Source: Anaerolineae bacterium
GTDB lineage: Bacteria > Chloroflexota > Anaerolineae > Aggregatilineales > Phototrophicaceae
NCBI GenBank assembly: GCA_025454495.1
Contig: JALOOI010000014.1
Coordinates: 1 to 33,038, forward strand
Reading direction: 5' to 3'
DNA: 33,038 nucleotides
Each line of letters begins with the position of its first letter. Position 1 is the first letter of the stretch. Both the position numbers and the translations under genes were made by a program. Shown piece by piece: positions 1 through 8,698 of this stretch. The notes below the pieces were generated by a model. It did no database searches. It saw only the letters and a program-made list of their open reading frames with translations, and was not told the origin of the DNA.

Positions 1-971
1 GTATCCACCGGCGGCACGGTGGCATCCGGCGGCAGCGCGGCCTGAAGCAGCAGATAGTAATTGGCCATGCTGCCATCATACGTTTGCGCGGGGATGCCCT
101 GGGCGGCCAGCGCGGCCAGCGCCGTCTGCGTCACCTGGTCGGGCGTGCTGTCATCAGCGTACAGCGGGGCCCGCGCCGGCAGTTGCTCATCCAGGAAGGG
201 GATGCCGCCGGGGGGCACCAGGCCGGTGGACAGCGGGCGATTGGTGGCCGGCACCGGCTGGTTGAACAGCGCATAATCCAGCCCGGCCGTGCGCGAATAG
301 CCCGCCCACGGCACATAGGGCGCAGCATTGATGCCGCCGCTGCCATCGGTCGCCAGCAGGTTAAAGGCCTCCAGCGGGCGCTCGCCGGTCAAAATTTGGC
401 CCAGGGCCGCCCCCGCCTGGTTAAAGTCGGACGGCAAATTGTGCAGGCCAATCGCCAGCGGCTCGAACAGCAGCGCCAGCGTGCGAATGGGGTCGGCAAG
501 CTGCGTTTCCTTTAACGGAATGACGGCCCGCACATCCAGACTGACGGGCAGCGCCGGCTCGCGCACCGGCACATTCAGGTTAAGCTGCACCGGCAGTTGC
601 AGCCCGGCCGGCAGTTCCAGTTCCACCGTGGCATTCACGTTGAAGGCATTAATCCCTGGCAGGTCGATCAGCGCATTCACCTGCAACGGCACCGGCCGCG
701 TCAGCACCACGATGGTCTCGGTGTTCAACGCCACATCCAGGTTCACCGGGATGGTATCGCGCACCGGGATCGTCCAATCGATGGTGGCATTTTCCAGGCC
801 CACGGCCGTACTGTGCAGCCCGCCCACCAGTGGATCGGCAATATTATTTTTAATCTCAAAAATCAGGATGCCCGCCCCGATGAGGACAACCACCAGCACC
901 AGATTGACGATGAAGGAAAAGATGACCATGAAGCGCCAGATGAAGCGTCCCAGTCCTTTAAGGAAGCGCAT
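1..971 (-). CDS. Membrane-anchored extracytoplasmic protein of unknown function (C-terminus outside window)
   Basis: The minus strand stays open from position 971 to the window edge, about 323 codons with no stop, so the gene is cut at its 3' end. Residues 1-14 are basic and amphipathic, and one strongly hydrophobic segment follows (roughly residues 14-38, rich in V, L, I and F), consistent with a single N-terminal membrane anchor. The next 120 residues are rich in alternating V/L/N/P beta-type sequence with repeated phrases such as LPVQLNLNVPV, and the rest is Ala/Pro-rich. I recognise no family. The ATG at 971 was chosen because an AGGAG lies 8 nt upstream; an in-frame ATG at 977 is only 2 nt from that AGGAG. 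The gene is divergent from glmS across about 220 bp. Confidence 0.75.
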   Translation of the reverse strand, partial: MRFLKGLGRFIWRFMVIFSFIVNLVLVVVLIGAGILIFEIKNNIADPLVGGLHSTAVGLENATIDWTIPVRDTIPVNLDVALNTETIVVLTRPVPLQVNALIDLPGINAFNVNATVELELPAGLQLPVQLNLNVPVREPALPVSLDVRAVIPLKETQLADPIRTLALLFEPLAIGLHNLPSDFNQAGAALGQILTGERPLEAFNLLATDGSGGINAAPYVPWAGYSRTAGLDYALFNQPVPATNRPLSTGLVPPGGIPFLDEQLPARAPLYADDSTPDQVTQTALAALAAQGIPAQTYDGSMANYYLLLQAALPPDATVPPVD

Positions 972-1141
972 AAGCATGTCTCCTGGACCACTGCCGGTTG
1001 AATGACCCCATGCTCACAAGTATACGCGCTGCACGGGAGGCGGGCAAATAGATTTCTAACCCCCGCCACCATTTGTAAAAATCGTATCAAAGAGGCTTGC
1101 CAGAATGCTGATTCACGGCTATAGATAGAATTTGTAATAAT

Positions 1142-1150
1142 TGCTATGAT
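1142..1150 (+). promoter_or_regulatory. Extended -10 promoter for glmS
   Basis: The sequence TGCTATGAT contains a TG dinucleotide one base before a TATGAT hexamer, the classical extended -10 form. It lies 45 bp upstream of the glmS ATG, in the AT-richest part of the gap at 972-1194. No good -35 hexamer is visible 16-18 bp upstream, which is usual for extended -10 promoters. The rest of this gap shows nothing I can name. Confidence 0.45.
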
Positions 1151-1194
1151 TCACCCAGGGACAGCCCTTTGCTGCCCGGATAGAGGCGAAAACA

Positions 1195-2912
1195 ATGTGC
1201 GGCATCGTCGGTTATGTGGGATCGCAGGAAGCAACGCCCATCATTCTGGATGGGCTGGGCCGGCTGGAGTATCGTGGTTACGACTCCGCCGGGGTCGCGG
1301 TGCTTCAGCAGGCAAACATCGAAGTCCGGCGCGATGTCGGTAAACTCATCAACCTGCGTCATCGCGTGTATCAGCAGCCCATTCACGGCAGCATCGGCAT
1401 TGGCCACACGCGCTGGGCCACGCACGGCGTGCCGGCCGAACACAACGCCCACCCGCACGTCAGCATGAACGGCGATTTTGTGGTGGTGCACAATGGCATC
1501 GTGGAAAATTACCAGGAACTGCGCGAAGAACTGACGGCCGAGGGGGTCACGTTTACCTCGGAAACGGATACCGAAGTGATCGTGCAGCTTGTCGAGCGCC
1601 TGGCGGCCAACGGCGTGCATGACCTGACGGAAGCCGCGCGGCAGACGGTGAAGCACCTGCGCGGGGCCCATGCCATCGTGCTGATGAGCCGGCACCAGCC
1701 GGATCGCCTGGTGGCCATCCGCATCGGCAATGCCGGCGGCGTGGCCATTGGCGTGGGCGAGCAGGAAAATTACGTCGCCTCCGATATGCCGGCCATCCTG
1801 GAATATACGCGCCGGATGGTGTTCCTGGAGACGCGCCAGATCGCCACCATCACCGCCGACGGCATTACCCTGCAAACGCTGGACGGGGCCCCGGTGGAGG
1901 CCGTCATCCACAATATCCCCTATGACCCGGTGAGCGCGGTGAAGGGCGAATACAAGCACTTCATGCAGAAGGAAATTTACGAGCAGCCGCGCAGCATCAC
2001 CGATACCATCCGCGGGCGCATTGATTTTGAGCATCAAACGGTACACATCCCGGAATTGAACCTGACGGCGGAACGGGCGCAATCGCTCACCCGCATGGTG
2101 ACGGTGGCCTGCGGCACCAGCTACTACAGCGGCCTGGTGGGTAAATTCTTCATCGAACACATGGCGCGGCTGAACGTGGAAGTGGATTATGGCAGCGAAT
2201 ACCGCTACCGTGATCCTATTCTGGACGCGAACACGGCCGTGCTGGCCATCACCCAGAGCGGCGAAACGGTGGATACGCTGGCCGCGCTGGAAGAAGCCCG
2301 CGAGAAAAAATCGCTCATCTGGAGCATTGTGAACGCCATCGGCAGCCAGGCCATGCGCGTGGCGGATGGTTACATCACCATGAACGCCGGCCCGGAGATC
2401 GGCGTGGCTTCCACCAAAGCCTTCACCACCAGCATTGTGGATCAATACCTGCTGGCGCTGTACCTGGGGCAGTTGCGCGGCACGCTGAAGCCGGACGTGC
2501 TGCATCGTTACACCCAGGACATCGCCCGCCTGCCTAACCTGGTGGGGCAAACGCTGGAACTGGAAAACCACATCGAAGAACTGGCACGGCTGTTCTACAA
2601 GGCCAGCAACTTTTTGTACCTGGGGCGCGGCATCAATTACCCCATCGCGCTGGAAGGGGCGCTCAAGCTGAAGGAAATCAGCTATATCCACGCCGAAGGC
2701 TACCCGGCCGGCGAAATGAAGCACGGGCCCATCGCGCTCATTGATGAGCAAATGCCGGTGCTGGCCATCGCCCTCAAGGATTCGGTCTACGACAAGATGA
2801 TTAGCCAGATTGAGCAATCCAAAGCCCGCGGCGGCAAAGTGATCGCCGTGGCCACCGAAGGCGACGAGTTCACCAGCCGCGTAACCTGGCCAAAAGCGTG
2901 ACGGTGGAATAA
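1195..2912 (+). pseudogene. glmS: glmS, glutamine--fructose-6-phosphate aminotransferase, with 3' deletion and frameshift
   Basis: GlmS makes glucosamine-6-phosphate from fructose-6-phosphate and glutamine, the entry step to UDP-GlcNAc and peptidoglycan. The N-terminus MCGIVGYVG has the Cys that acts as the glutaminase nucleophile. The glutaminase domain is followed by the two SIS domains (CGTSYYSG and TQSGETVDT motifs in SIS-1; EGALKLKEISY and EGYPAGEMKHGPIAL in SIS-2). A GAGG lies 8 nt before the ATG. The in-frame protein stops at the TGA at 2899-2901 (568 residues), ending in a non-family tail after ATEGDE. In the next frame, 2874-2912 encodes QPRNLAKSVTVE and a stop, the family's conserved C-terminus with the isomerase lysine (K603 in E. 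coli). About 40 codons between these points are missing and the junction near 2867 is out of frame. The gene is either disrupted or mis-assembled here. Confidence 0.85.
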
Positions 2913-2916
2913 GCCG

Positions 2917-3549
2917 TTACGCCAGCTCCGGCGGCGGGGGCAGCCCTGCCCGCCGGAACAGGGCCGCGATATAGGCCAGCAGCACCGTGACGATTGCCTC
3001 GCTGACAACTTCCGGGGCCAGGTGGTGCGGGGGGTCCGTAAGCTGCATCAAGCCTTTGACGATACCCACGCAGATGAGCGCATTCTGCTGCTGCTCGTGC
3101 GCGGGCAGGGCCGGCCCGCGGGCGTGCAGCAGCCGCGCCACCGCACTCACAATTTCGGCGTGCAGCGCGTGCGCAGCCGCCACCCTTTCCCGCATGAACA
3201 GCGGCCGAAACGCCGCATGAGTCATTTCAAAATGCGCAAAAGCCAGTACCATCTGGCGCAGCAGGGCCGCCGTCGTGAGCTGTGCGCTGCGGGCCGGGTC
3301 TAAATGCTGCTGCACCACCGCCCGCAGGTCGGCCACGTAGCGCTCCTCCAGCGCCACCAGCAGCGCCTCTTTATCGCTAAAAAACTGGTATAGCGACCCA
3401 ATCGACACCCCGGCGCGGGCCGCGATGCTGTTGGTGGTAGCCTGCTCATAACCCAGTTCCGCGAAAACCTGCGCGGCGCTGTCCAGCAGCCGCGTCACTT
3501 TCTCCTGGCTGCGTACCTGGCGCGGCGTGCGCCGCCTGCGCTCGTCCAT
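2917..3549 (-). CDS. TetR/AcrR-family transcriptional regulator
   Basis: This 210-residue protein has the TetR layout: an N-terminal helix-turn-helix (about residues 17-65, with the phrases AGVSIGSLYQFF and SDKEALL typical of recognition helix and helix 4) and an all-helical C-terminal ligand and dimerisation domain. The ATG at 3549 was chosen because ACAGGA lies 8 nt upstream; an in-frame ATG at 3558 is one base from that site and is less likely. The gene is divergent from the epimerase at 3694, and the 144-bp gap carries two operator-like palindromes, so it probably represses its neighbour and itself. The ligand cannot be deduced. It converges on glmS, with only 4 bp between the glmS terminal codon and its own stop. 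Confidence 0.9.
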   Translation of the reverse strand: MDERRRRTPRQVRSQEKVTRLLDSAAQVFAELGYEQATTNSIAARAGVSIGSLYQFFSDKEALLVALEERYVADLRAVVQQHLDPARSAQLTTAALLRQMVLAFAHFEMTHAAFRPLFMRERVAAAHALHAEIVSAVARLLHARGPALPAHEQQQNALICVGIVKGLMQLTDPPHHLAPEVVSEAIVTVLLAYIAALFRRAGLPPPPELA

Positions 3550-3590
3550 CCGCTGCATCCTGTGCTTGATGAGAAAATGCTGAATGATCC

Positions 3591-3618
3591 TTGAAATGCG
3601 AGTAAATGCTCATATTAT
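3591..3618 (+). promoter_or_regulatory. Promoter of the epimerase gene (TTGAAA-16-TATTAT)
   Basis: A -35 hexamer TTGAAA (3591-3596) and a -10 hexamer TATTAT (3613-3618), each matching 5 of 6 consensus bases, are separated by 16 bp on the plus strand. Transcription would begin near 3625, giving a leader of about 70 nt before the ATG at 3694. On the minus strand the same AT-rich core reads TATAAT (3619-3614) and may serve the TetR gene, but its -35 match is poor. Confidence 0.6.
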
Positions 3619-3638
3619 AAAAATGTGAGCAATCGCTC
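3600..3638. promoter_or_regulatory. Pair of TetR-type operators in the intergenic promoter
   Basis: Two 12-bp near-palindromes of the same design, GAGTAAATGCTC (3600-3611) and GAGCAATCGCTC (3627-3638), are spaced 27 bp centre to centre. The first occupies the spacer between the -35 and -10 hexamers of the epimerase promoter, and the second covers the predicted start site. Together they also form a wider inverted repeat with arms TGCTCA and TGAGCA. Position beside a TetR gene makes that regulator the likely ligand. This is an inference; no binding is shown. Confidence 0.6.
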
Positions 3639-3693
3639 GCGTTTTAGACTTTGATTATACCCGCAATGCGGATGCAGCGCACAGGAGCGAAAG

Positions 3694-4731
3694 ATGAGAG
3701 CATTTGTCACCGGGGGAACGGGGCTGCTGGGCAGCAACGTCGTCAGCCTGCTGCTGGCGCAGGGGCATGAGGTGCTGGTGCTGGCCCGGTCAGCCGCGAA
3801 GGCCGCGCAACTGCTGCCGGCCGGTGTCACGGTGCTGACCGGCGATATGGCCGATGTGCCGGCCTTCGCCCATCATCTGGCCGGGGTGGATGTGGTGTTT
3901 CACACGGCGGCCTATTTCCGTGAATACTTCAGCACCGGCGATCATCGGGCGCGGCTGGAGCAGATTAACGTGCAGGCCACCATGCAGCTTTTGAACGCTG
4001 CCGAAGCGCAGGGCGTAAAAAAGGTGATCTACGTCAGTTCTTCCGGGGTGATCGGCCTAAAACCGGGCGGTCTGCCCGGCGATGAAACCACCCCGCCGGA
4101 TGCCCACACCCACAGTAACCTGTATTTTCACAGCAAAGTGCTGGCCGAAGAAGCTATCAGCGCCTGGTTGCAGACGCATCGCCTGCCGGTGGTGCTCATC
4201 CTGCCGACAGCCATTTTTGGCCCCGGCGACTCGGGCCCCACCGGGGCCGGGCAGATGATCCTGGATGCGCTGACCGGCCGCCTGCCGGCCATCCCGCCGG
4301 GGGGCCTGAGCGTGGTGGATGTGCGCGAGGTGGCGCAGGCGATGGTGAACGCGGTGGAGCGCGGCCGCAGCGGTGAGCGTTACATCATCAACCACCGTTA
4401 CTACAGCATCGGCGAAATTCTGGCGCTGCTGGAACGACTGACGGGCATTCCCGGGCCGCGCCTGCCGCTGCCCTATCCGCTGGCGCTGCTGGTGGCCACT
4501 GGCTCCGAACTGGTCTCCCGGCTGACCGGCACCGAACCGCAGATCACGGTGAACGCTATACGCACGCTGGGGCTGCGCCGCGAAGTCCGCACCGACAAAG
4601 CGCAGCGCGAACTGGGCATTCAGACGCGCCCGTTTGAAGAGACTCTGCGCGATGAGGTGGACTGGTTCGCCCGGCACGGCTACATCAAAGATGCCCGCGT
4701 TCTGGGCCAACTGGCGCACAGGGCCCGCTGA
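3694..4731 (+). CDS. NAD(P)-dependent epimerase/dehydratase, dihydroflavonol-4-reductase-like
   Basis: This 345-residue protein is an extended short-chain dehydrogenase/reductase. The nucleotide-binding loop TGGTGLLG is at residues 6-13, the Ser triad region VSSSG is near 114-118, and the catalytic YFHSK (Tyr144, Lys148) fits YxxxK. The tail ELGIQTRPFEETLRDEVDWF is the conserved end of the DFR-like/hopanoid-associated sugar epimerase group. The ATG is preceded by AGGAG at 6 nt spacing. The substrate cannot be assigned; a TetR-controlled gene of this family may act on an aldehyde, ketone or nucleotide sugar. The last 140 bp of this gene are repeated directly downstream as a degenerate copy, but this copy is intact. 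Confidence 0.88.
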   Translation: MRAFVTGGTGLLGSNVVSLLLAQGHEVLVLARSAAKAAQLLPAGVTVLTGDMADVPAFAHHLAGVDVVFHTAAYFREYFSTGDHRARLEQINVQATMQLLNAAEAQGVKKVIYVSSSGVIGLKPGGLPGDETTPPDAHTHSNLYFHSKVLAEEAISAWLQTHRLPVVLILPTAIFGPGDSGPTGAGQMILDALTGRLPAIPPGGLSVVDVREVAQAMVNAVERGRSGERYIINHRYYSIGEILALLERLTGIPGPRLPLPYPLALLVATGSELVSRLTGTEPQITVNAIRTLGLRREVRTDKAQRELGIQTRPFEETLRDEVDWFARHGYIKDARVLGQLAHRAR

Positions 4732-4913
4732 GGCTGTCGCGCAGGGCCCGCAGCGACAAAGCGCAGCGCGAACCGGGCATTCAGACGCGCCCGTTTGAAG
4801 AGACCCCGCGCGATGAGGTGGACTGGTTCGCCCGGCACGGCTGCATCAAAGATGCCCGCGTCCCGGGCCAACCGGCGCACAGGGCCCGCTGAGGCTGTCG
4901 CGCAGGGCCCGCA
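4592..4913. repeat. 161-bp tandem duplication over the 3' ends of two convergent genes
   Basis: Copy 1 (4592-4752) contains the last 140 bp of the epimerase gene and 21 bp beyond its stop. Copy 2 (4753-4913) follows directly, and cutC ends inside copy 2. The pentamer CCGCA marks all three boundaries (4587-4591, 4748-4752, 4909-4913), suggesting duplication by microhomology. The copies differ at eight positions: T-to-C at 4613/4774, 4644/4805, 4646/4807, 4701/4862, 4703/4864 and 4712/4873, A-to-G at 4682/4843, and C-to-G at the junction base 4592/4753. Four Leu codons (CTG) of copy 1 have become CCG in copy 2, and a Tyr codon has become Cys, so the epimerase part of copy 2 is decaying. Confidence 0.93.
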
Positions 4914-5547
4914 CTTTGTCCGCGTCCACGCGGCCTGCTGTCATCACGGCGCTGGCGGTGTGCACGGCGTGTACGCCGGTGAATGCCACCAGGTCGGCCG
5001 CGGTGGCCAGGCGCACCCGGCCGGCCGCCACAAAATGATACTCCGGGCAGGCCTGCACCCACTGCCGCAGGGTATCCCGCCCCAGGTCAACCTCCGGCGC
5101 ACTGCCCGAAGCCAGCACCCGCTGCACCGTGCCCCGCAGAGCATCCAGCGCCGGCAGCGGGTTCACACAGTGATCCAGCGCCCGGTGCAGCGTGATGACG
5201 GCCGCCGGGGCCACGGCCGCCACCTGGCGGATGAGATCAACATCCAGCGTGCCATCCGGCCGCAGCCCGCCGATGACCAGCCCATCCACCCCCAGGAGCA
5301 GCATCTGCGCCGCCTGCGCCAGGATGTGCTGCTGTTCCGCCGGCGTGTACACGAAATCGTGGGCGTGCGGGCGCAGGATCACATGCAGCGGCAGCCGCAC
5401 CTGCGCCCGAATGGACTGCACCAGCGCCGGCGGCGGCGTGAGGCCGTCCTGCGCCAGATCAATGGAAATTTCGATGCTGTTCGCACCGCCGGCGGCCGCC
5501 TGCTGCGCGTCTGCCAGGGTGGTGACTGCCACTTCCAGGCACGTCAT
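4846..5547 (-). CDS. cutC: CutC family protein (copper homeostasis protein CutC-like)
   Basis: The 233-residue product is a TIM-barrel CutC protein. It begins MTCLEVAVTTLADAQQA and has the family phrases GGANSIEIS, VILRPHAHDFVY, GVDGLVIGGL, ITLHRALDH and a late ILASG-like segment (VLASGSAPEV). CutC proteins were named for copper sensitivity in E. coli, but their biochemical role is unsettled. The ATG at 5547 has GGAG 8 nt upstream and lies 18 bp after the ATPase stop, so the two are probably one operon with a shared metal-ion theme. An upstream in-frame extension (to 5670) lies inside the ATPase and is rejected. The last 22 or so residues are encoded by copy 2 of the tandem duplication; one substitution there turns a Glu into Gly relative to copy 1, and two others are silent. 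Confidence 0.85.
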   Translation of the reverse strand: MTCLEVAVTTLADAQQAAAGGANSIEISIDLAQDGLTPPPALVQSIRAQVRLPLHVILRPHAHDFVYTPAEQQHILAQAAQMLLLGVDGLVIGGLRPDGTLDVDLIRQVAAVAPAAVITLHRALDHCVNPLPALDALRGTVQRVLASGSAPEVDLGRDTLRQWVQACPEYHFVAAGRVRLATAADLVAFTGVHAVHTASAVMTAGRVDADKVRALRDSLSGPCAPVGPGRGHL

Positions 5548-5564
5548 GGCCGGCGCTCCACGGC

Positions 5565-8500
5565 TTACCGGGCGGCCGGGGCCAGCGGGGCGCGGGGCGC
5601 TTCGGCCGGCGCGAAAAAGAGTTTCTCCAGTTCCACCGCCGCCAGCACCACCGACCCCAGCAGAATGCACAGGATAAATTCCGGCGGTTGCAGCACCGCC
5701 GTCTGGAACGCCTGGCGCATAAACGGCACATACACCACGATCAATTGCAGGATGAAGGTGGACAGAATCGCCCAGAACAGCAGCATATTCCCCTTAAAGA
5801 AAACGCGGAAGAAGGAGACATGGCTGCCGGGGTGAATGCCCATCACATGGAACATCTGCACAAACGCCAGGATGCAGAAGGCAATCGTGCGCGGGATGCG
5901 CTCGGCTGCGCCCAGCAGCCCATCCACCGTTTCAAAGGCCTCCATCCCGCCCGCTTCGCTCTGGCGCAGGATGTCTTCGCGCTCCGTCAGGCTCAGGCTG
6001 TCCCAGTTGGCCGGGATGAAGCTGGCTTCGGCCCCCAGGAAGGCCAGCGCCTGGTCACGGGTCAATTCTTCGTAGTGCCCTTCGATGATGTGGGTGCGTT
6101 TTTCCACGCTGTAACTATCCCAGTCGGCGGGCAGCACCAGGTGTTCCACGCCGGAGCGCTCCAGCAGATCGCTGAGGTCGGCCCGGGTGAAGGTTTCCAG
6201 CCCCAGGGTGCGGCTGAAGGCATCCATGCCATTGGCGCTGTGCCCCCACAAAAAGCCGCCGATGGTGAGGATGGTGATAAGAATACCCACCCACACGATA
6301 TGCCGGCCCATGCCGCCGGCGAAGATGCTCTCCCGGGTGGGGCGGGGGCGGCGCTGCATCACGCCTTTTTCTGCCGGTTCAAAGCCCAGGGCGATGGCCG
6401 GCAGCCCGTCCGTGACCAGGTTAATCCACAGAATCTGGATGGCCAGCAGCGGAATTTTTAGCCCGGCCAGCAGCGCCACGAACATCACCAGAATTTCGCC
6501 CACGTTGGAGCTGAGCAGGTATTTGATGAACTTGCGGATGTTGTCGTAAATGGCGCGGCCTTCTTCCACCGCCGCCACGATGGAGGCGAAGTTATCATCC
6601 GTCAGCACCATTTCGGCGGCCCCCTTGCTGACTTCGGTGCCGGTGATGCCCATGGCCACGCCAATATCGGCCTGCTTCAGCGCCGGAGCATCGTTCACGC
6701 CGTCGCCGGTCATCGCCACGATTTGCCCCTGCGCCTGCAACACCTGCACGATCTTCAGCTTGTGCGACGGCGATACGCGGGCGAAACAGGCGGTTTTTTG
6801 CAGTTCCTGCGCCAGGCGGGCATCATCCAGCGCGTCCAGTTCAATGCCGGTGATGGCCCGCTGCTCCGCGGTGAGGATGCCCAGGTCGCGGGCGATGGCC
6901 TCGGCCGTCAGCGCGTGGTCGCCGGTAATCATGATGGAGCGAATGCCGGCTGCGCGGGCCGTCTTCACCGCTTCACGGGCTTCGGGCCGCGCCGGGTCAA
7001 CGATGCCCACCAGCCCCACCATCACCAGGTCGCGCTCGATGCTCTCCTCCAGCTTCGCCGGGACGGCGCTCAGCGGGCGATAGGCAATCCCCAGGACGCG
7101 CAGCCCCTCGGAGGCCATTTTGTCGATGCGTTTTTGCCAGCGCTGGCGGCGTTCAGCCGTCAATTCTTTGCGGCCTTCGGGGAAGTGTTCGGCGGCGGCC
7201 CATTCCAGCAGCTTATCCGGTGCGCCTTTGGTGATGGACACATAACGCGGCGTGTCGAACAGGCGCAGGTCTTCGGCCGCGGTCACATCATGCACAGTGG
7301 TCATGGCTTTGCGGTCGCTGCTGAAGGGCAGTTCGCCGATGCGCGGCATGGTCTGTTCCAGCACCGCGCGCGACCAGCCCACTTTTTGCGCCGCCACCAG
7401 CAGCGCCCCCTCCGTGGTATCGCCGACGATGTGGTATTCCCCGCCGGATTGATCCAGATGGGCATTGGTGGCGAGCGACATGGTTTTCAGGAAGCGGGCC
7501 ACGGCGCTGTCCTGGAGGGGGTCGATCTTTGCGCCGGTTTCGCTGACGAAATCGCCCTGCGGGGCGTAGCCGATGCCGCTGATGTTGATGTAATCGTGCC
7601 CTGGCAGCGCCAGGTAGGTGGCGGTCATTTCGTTGCGCGTCAGGGTGCCGGTTTTATCCGAGCAGATGACCGTGACCGAGCCGAGCGTTTCCACGGCCGG
7701 CAGCCGGCGAATGAGCGCATGTCGCCTGACCATGCGGCTGGCCCCCAGGGACAGGCCAATCGTCACCAGGGCGGGCAGGCCTTCCGGCACGGCGGCCACC
7801 GCCAGGCTCACCGCCACCAGGAACATGGTTTGCGGCGGAATTTGCTGGATGAACACACCGACGACGAACACAATGGCCACCACGATCAGCGCCCCGGTGG
7901 CCAGCGTTTTCCCCAGTTGATGCAGCCGTCGTTGCAGCGGGGTGACGTTTTCTTCCACGCCCATCAGCATCCCGGCGATTTTGCCAATCTCCGTTTGCAG
8001 CCCGATGTCCGTCACCAGCAGCAGCCCGCGCCCGTAGGTGACGGCCGTGCCCATGAAGGCCATGTTGCTGCGGTCGCCGGGGGTGAGCGTGCCGGTGCCC
8101 GGCAGTGCCTCTGTCTGCTTGTCCACCGGCACCGATTCGCCGGTGAGCGCGGCTTCTTCAATCCGCAAATTGACCGATTCCAGAATGCGCCCGTCGGCAG
8201 GGATGGTATCGCCTTCTTCCAGCAGCACCATATCGCCCGGCACCAGGTCCACCGCGCTGATCTGGCGGACTTCGCCATCGCGGCGCACGCGCACCAGCGG
8301 CACCTGCATGGCCCGCAGCGCGGCCAGCGCCTGCTCCGCGCGATATTCCTGGTACACGCCCAGGGCGGCATTGAGCACGACGATAATCAAAATGACGATG
8401 ACATCGGTACTTTCGCCCAGGAAGGCGGAGATGAGGGCGGCCACCAGCAGAATGATGACCATAATATCTTTAAATTGCTGGATGAGCAGTTGCAGGATGG

Positions 8501-8642
8501 TGGTGCTTTCACCGGCGGGCAGGCTGTTGGGCCCGTGCTGTGCGCTGCGCCGGGCGACTTCGTCGGTGGCCAGGCCGCGCTCTTTGCTGCTGCCCAGCAC
8601 CGCCAGCGCCGCTGTCGGTTCGATGCGGTAAAAATCGGTCAT
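5565..8642 (-). CDS. P-type cation-transporting ATPase, type IIA (calcium-type)
   Basis: This 1025-residue membrane pump has the full P-type layout: N-terminal cation ATPase domain, actuator domain with LTGES, the ion-binding helix PEGLP, phosphorylation motif SDKTGTLT with Asp at about residue 329, [12 protein letters not shown] in the hinge, and C-terminal helices. PEGL and the overall length fit SERCA/PMR1-like calcium pumps that export Ca2+ from the cytoplasm at the cost of ATP; Mn2+ transport is also possible. Odd feature: between what should be TM7 (after [16 protein letters not shown]) and TM8 ([16 protein letters not shown]) lies an extra loop of about 110 residues (roughly 800-913). 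It contains two similar blocks, [13 protein letters not shown] and [14 protein letters not shown], about 40 residues apart. A G-rich ribosome site precedes the ATG. It is followed by cutC. Confidence 0.95.
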   Translation of the reverse strand: MTDFYRIEPTAALAVLGSSKERGLATDEVARRSAQHGPNSLPAGESTTILQLLIQQFKDIMVIILLVAALISAFLGESTDVIVILIIVVLNAALGVYQEYRAEQALAALRAMQVPLVRVRRDGEVRQISAVDLVPGDMVLLEEGDTIPADGRILESVNLRIEEAALTGESVPVDKQTEALPGTGTLTPGDRSNMAFMGTAVTYGRGLLLVTDIGLQTEIGKIAGMLMGVEENVTPLQRRLHQLGKTLATGALIVVAIVFVVGVFIQQIPPQTMFLVAVSLAVAAVPEGLPALVTIGLSLGASRMVRRHALIRRLPAVETLGSVTVICSDKTGTLTRNEMTATYLALPGHDYINISGIGYAPQGDFVSETGAKIDPLQDSAVARFLKTMSLATNAHLDQSGGEYHIVGDTTEGALLVAAQKVGWSRAVLEQTMPRIGELPFSSDRKAMTTVHDVTAAEDLRLFDTPRYVSITKGAPDKLLEWAAAEHFPEGRKELTAERRQRWQKRIDKMASEGLRVLGIAYRPLSAVPAKLEESIERDLVMVGLVGIVDPARPEAREAVKTARAAGIRSIMITGDHALTAEAIARDLGILTAEQRAITGIELDALDDARLAQELQKTACFARVSPSHKLKIVQVLQAQGQIVAMTGDGVNDAPALKQADIGVAMGITGTEVSKGAAEMVLTDDNFASIVAAVEEGRAIYDNIRKFIKYLLSSNVGEILVMFVALLAGLKIPLLAIQILWINLVTDGLPAIALGFEPAEKGVMQRRPRPTRESIFAGGMGRHIVWVGILITILTIGGFLWGHSANGMDAFSRTLGLETFTRADLSDLLERSGVEHLVLPADWDSYSVEKRTHIIEGHYEELTRDQALAFLGAEASFIPANWDSLSLTEREDILRQSEAGGMEAFETVDGLLGAAERIPRTIAFCILAFVQMFHVMGIHPGSHVSFFRVFFKGNMLLFWAILSTFILQLIVVYVPFMRQAFQTAVLQPPEFILCILLGSVVLAAVELEKLFFAPAEAPRAPLAPAAR

Positions 8643-8669
8643 GGTTTTTCCCCCCGTGCTATCACGAAC

Positions 8670-8688
8670 ACGCCTCTTGAACAGGCGT
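8670..8688 (-). promoter_or_regulatory. Hairpin in the ATPase mRNA leader
   Basis: On the minus strand ACGCCT and AGGCGT flank a 7-nt loop, giving a perfect 6-bp stem just after the predicted start site and 27 nt before the ATPase ATG. It could stabilise the 5' end or bind a regulator. No known riboswitch fold is evident. Confidence 0.35.
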
Positions 8689-8698
8689 GATGGGGGCG

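Noticed and set aside
1027-1194. glmS ribozyme upstream of glmS
   Set aside because: The gap lacks the long conserved pseudoknotted core, and the likely leader after the extended -10 is only about 40 nt.
1144-2817. 557-codon open frame on the minus strand opposite glmS
   Set aside because: It is the antisense shadow of a recognisable glmS; it is rich in His, Arg and Gln with no family motif, as expected in GC-rich DNA.
2886-2912. Programmed -1 frameshift in glmS at the A4 run
   Set aside because: The slip would restore only the last residues; about 40 residues of the SIS-2 domain are missing, and there is no canonical heptamer or downstream pseudoknot visible.
4732-4880. Separate small gene in the extra copy of the duplication
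   Set aside because: The plus frame matches the decayed epimerase end without start or ribosome site, and the minus frames duplicate the cutC tail.
6723-8690. 655-codon open frame on the plus strand opposite the P-type ATPase
   Set aside because: The other strand encodes a complete pump with all motifs, and this frame has shadow composition (His, Gln, Arg, Gly).
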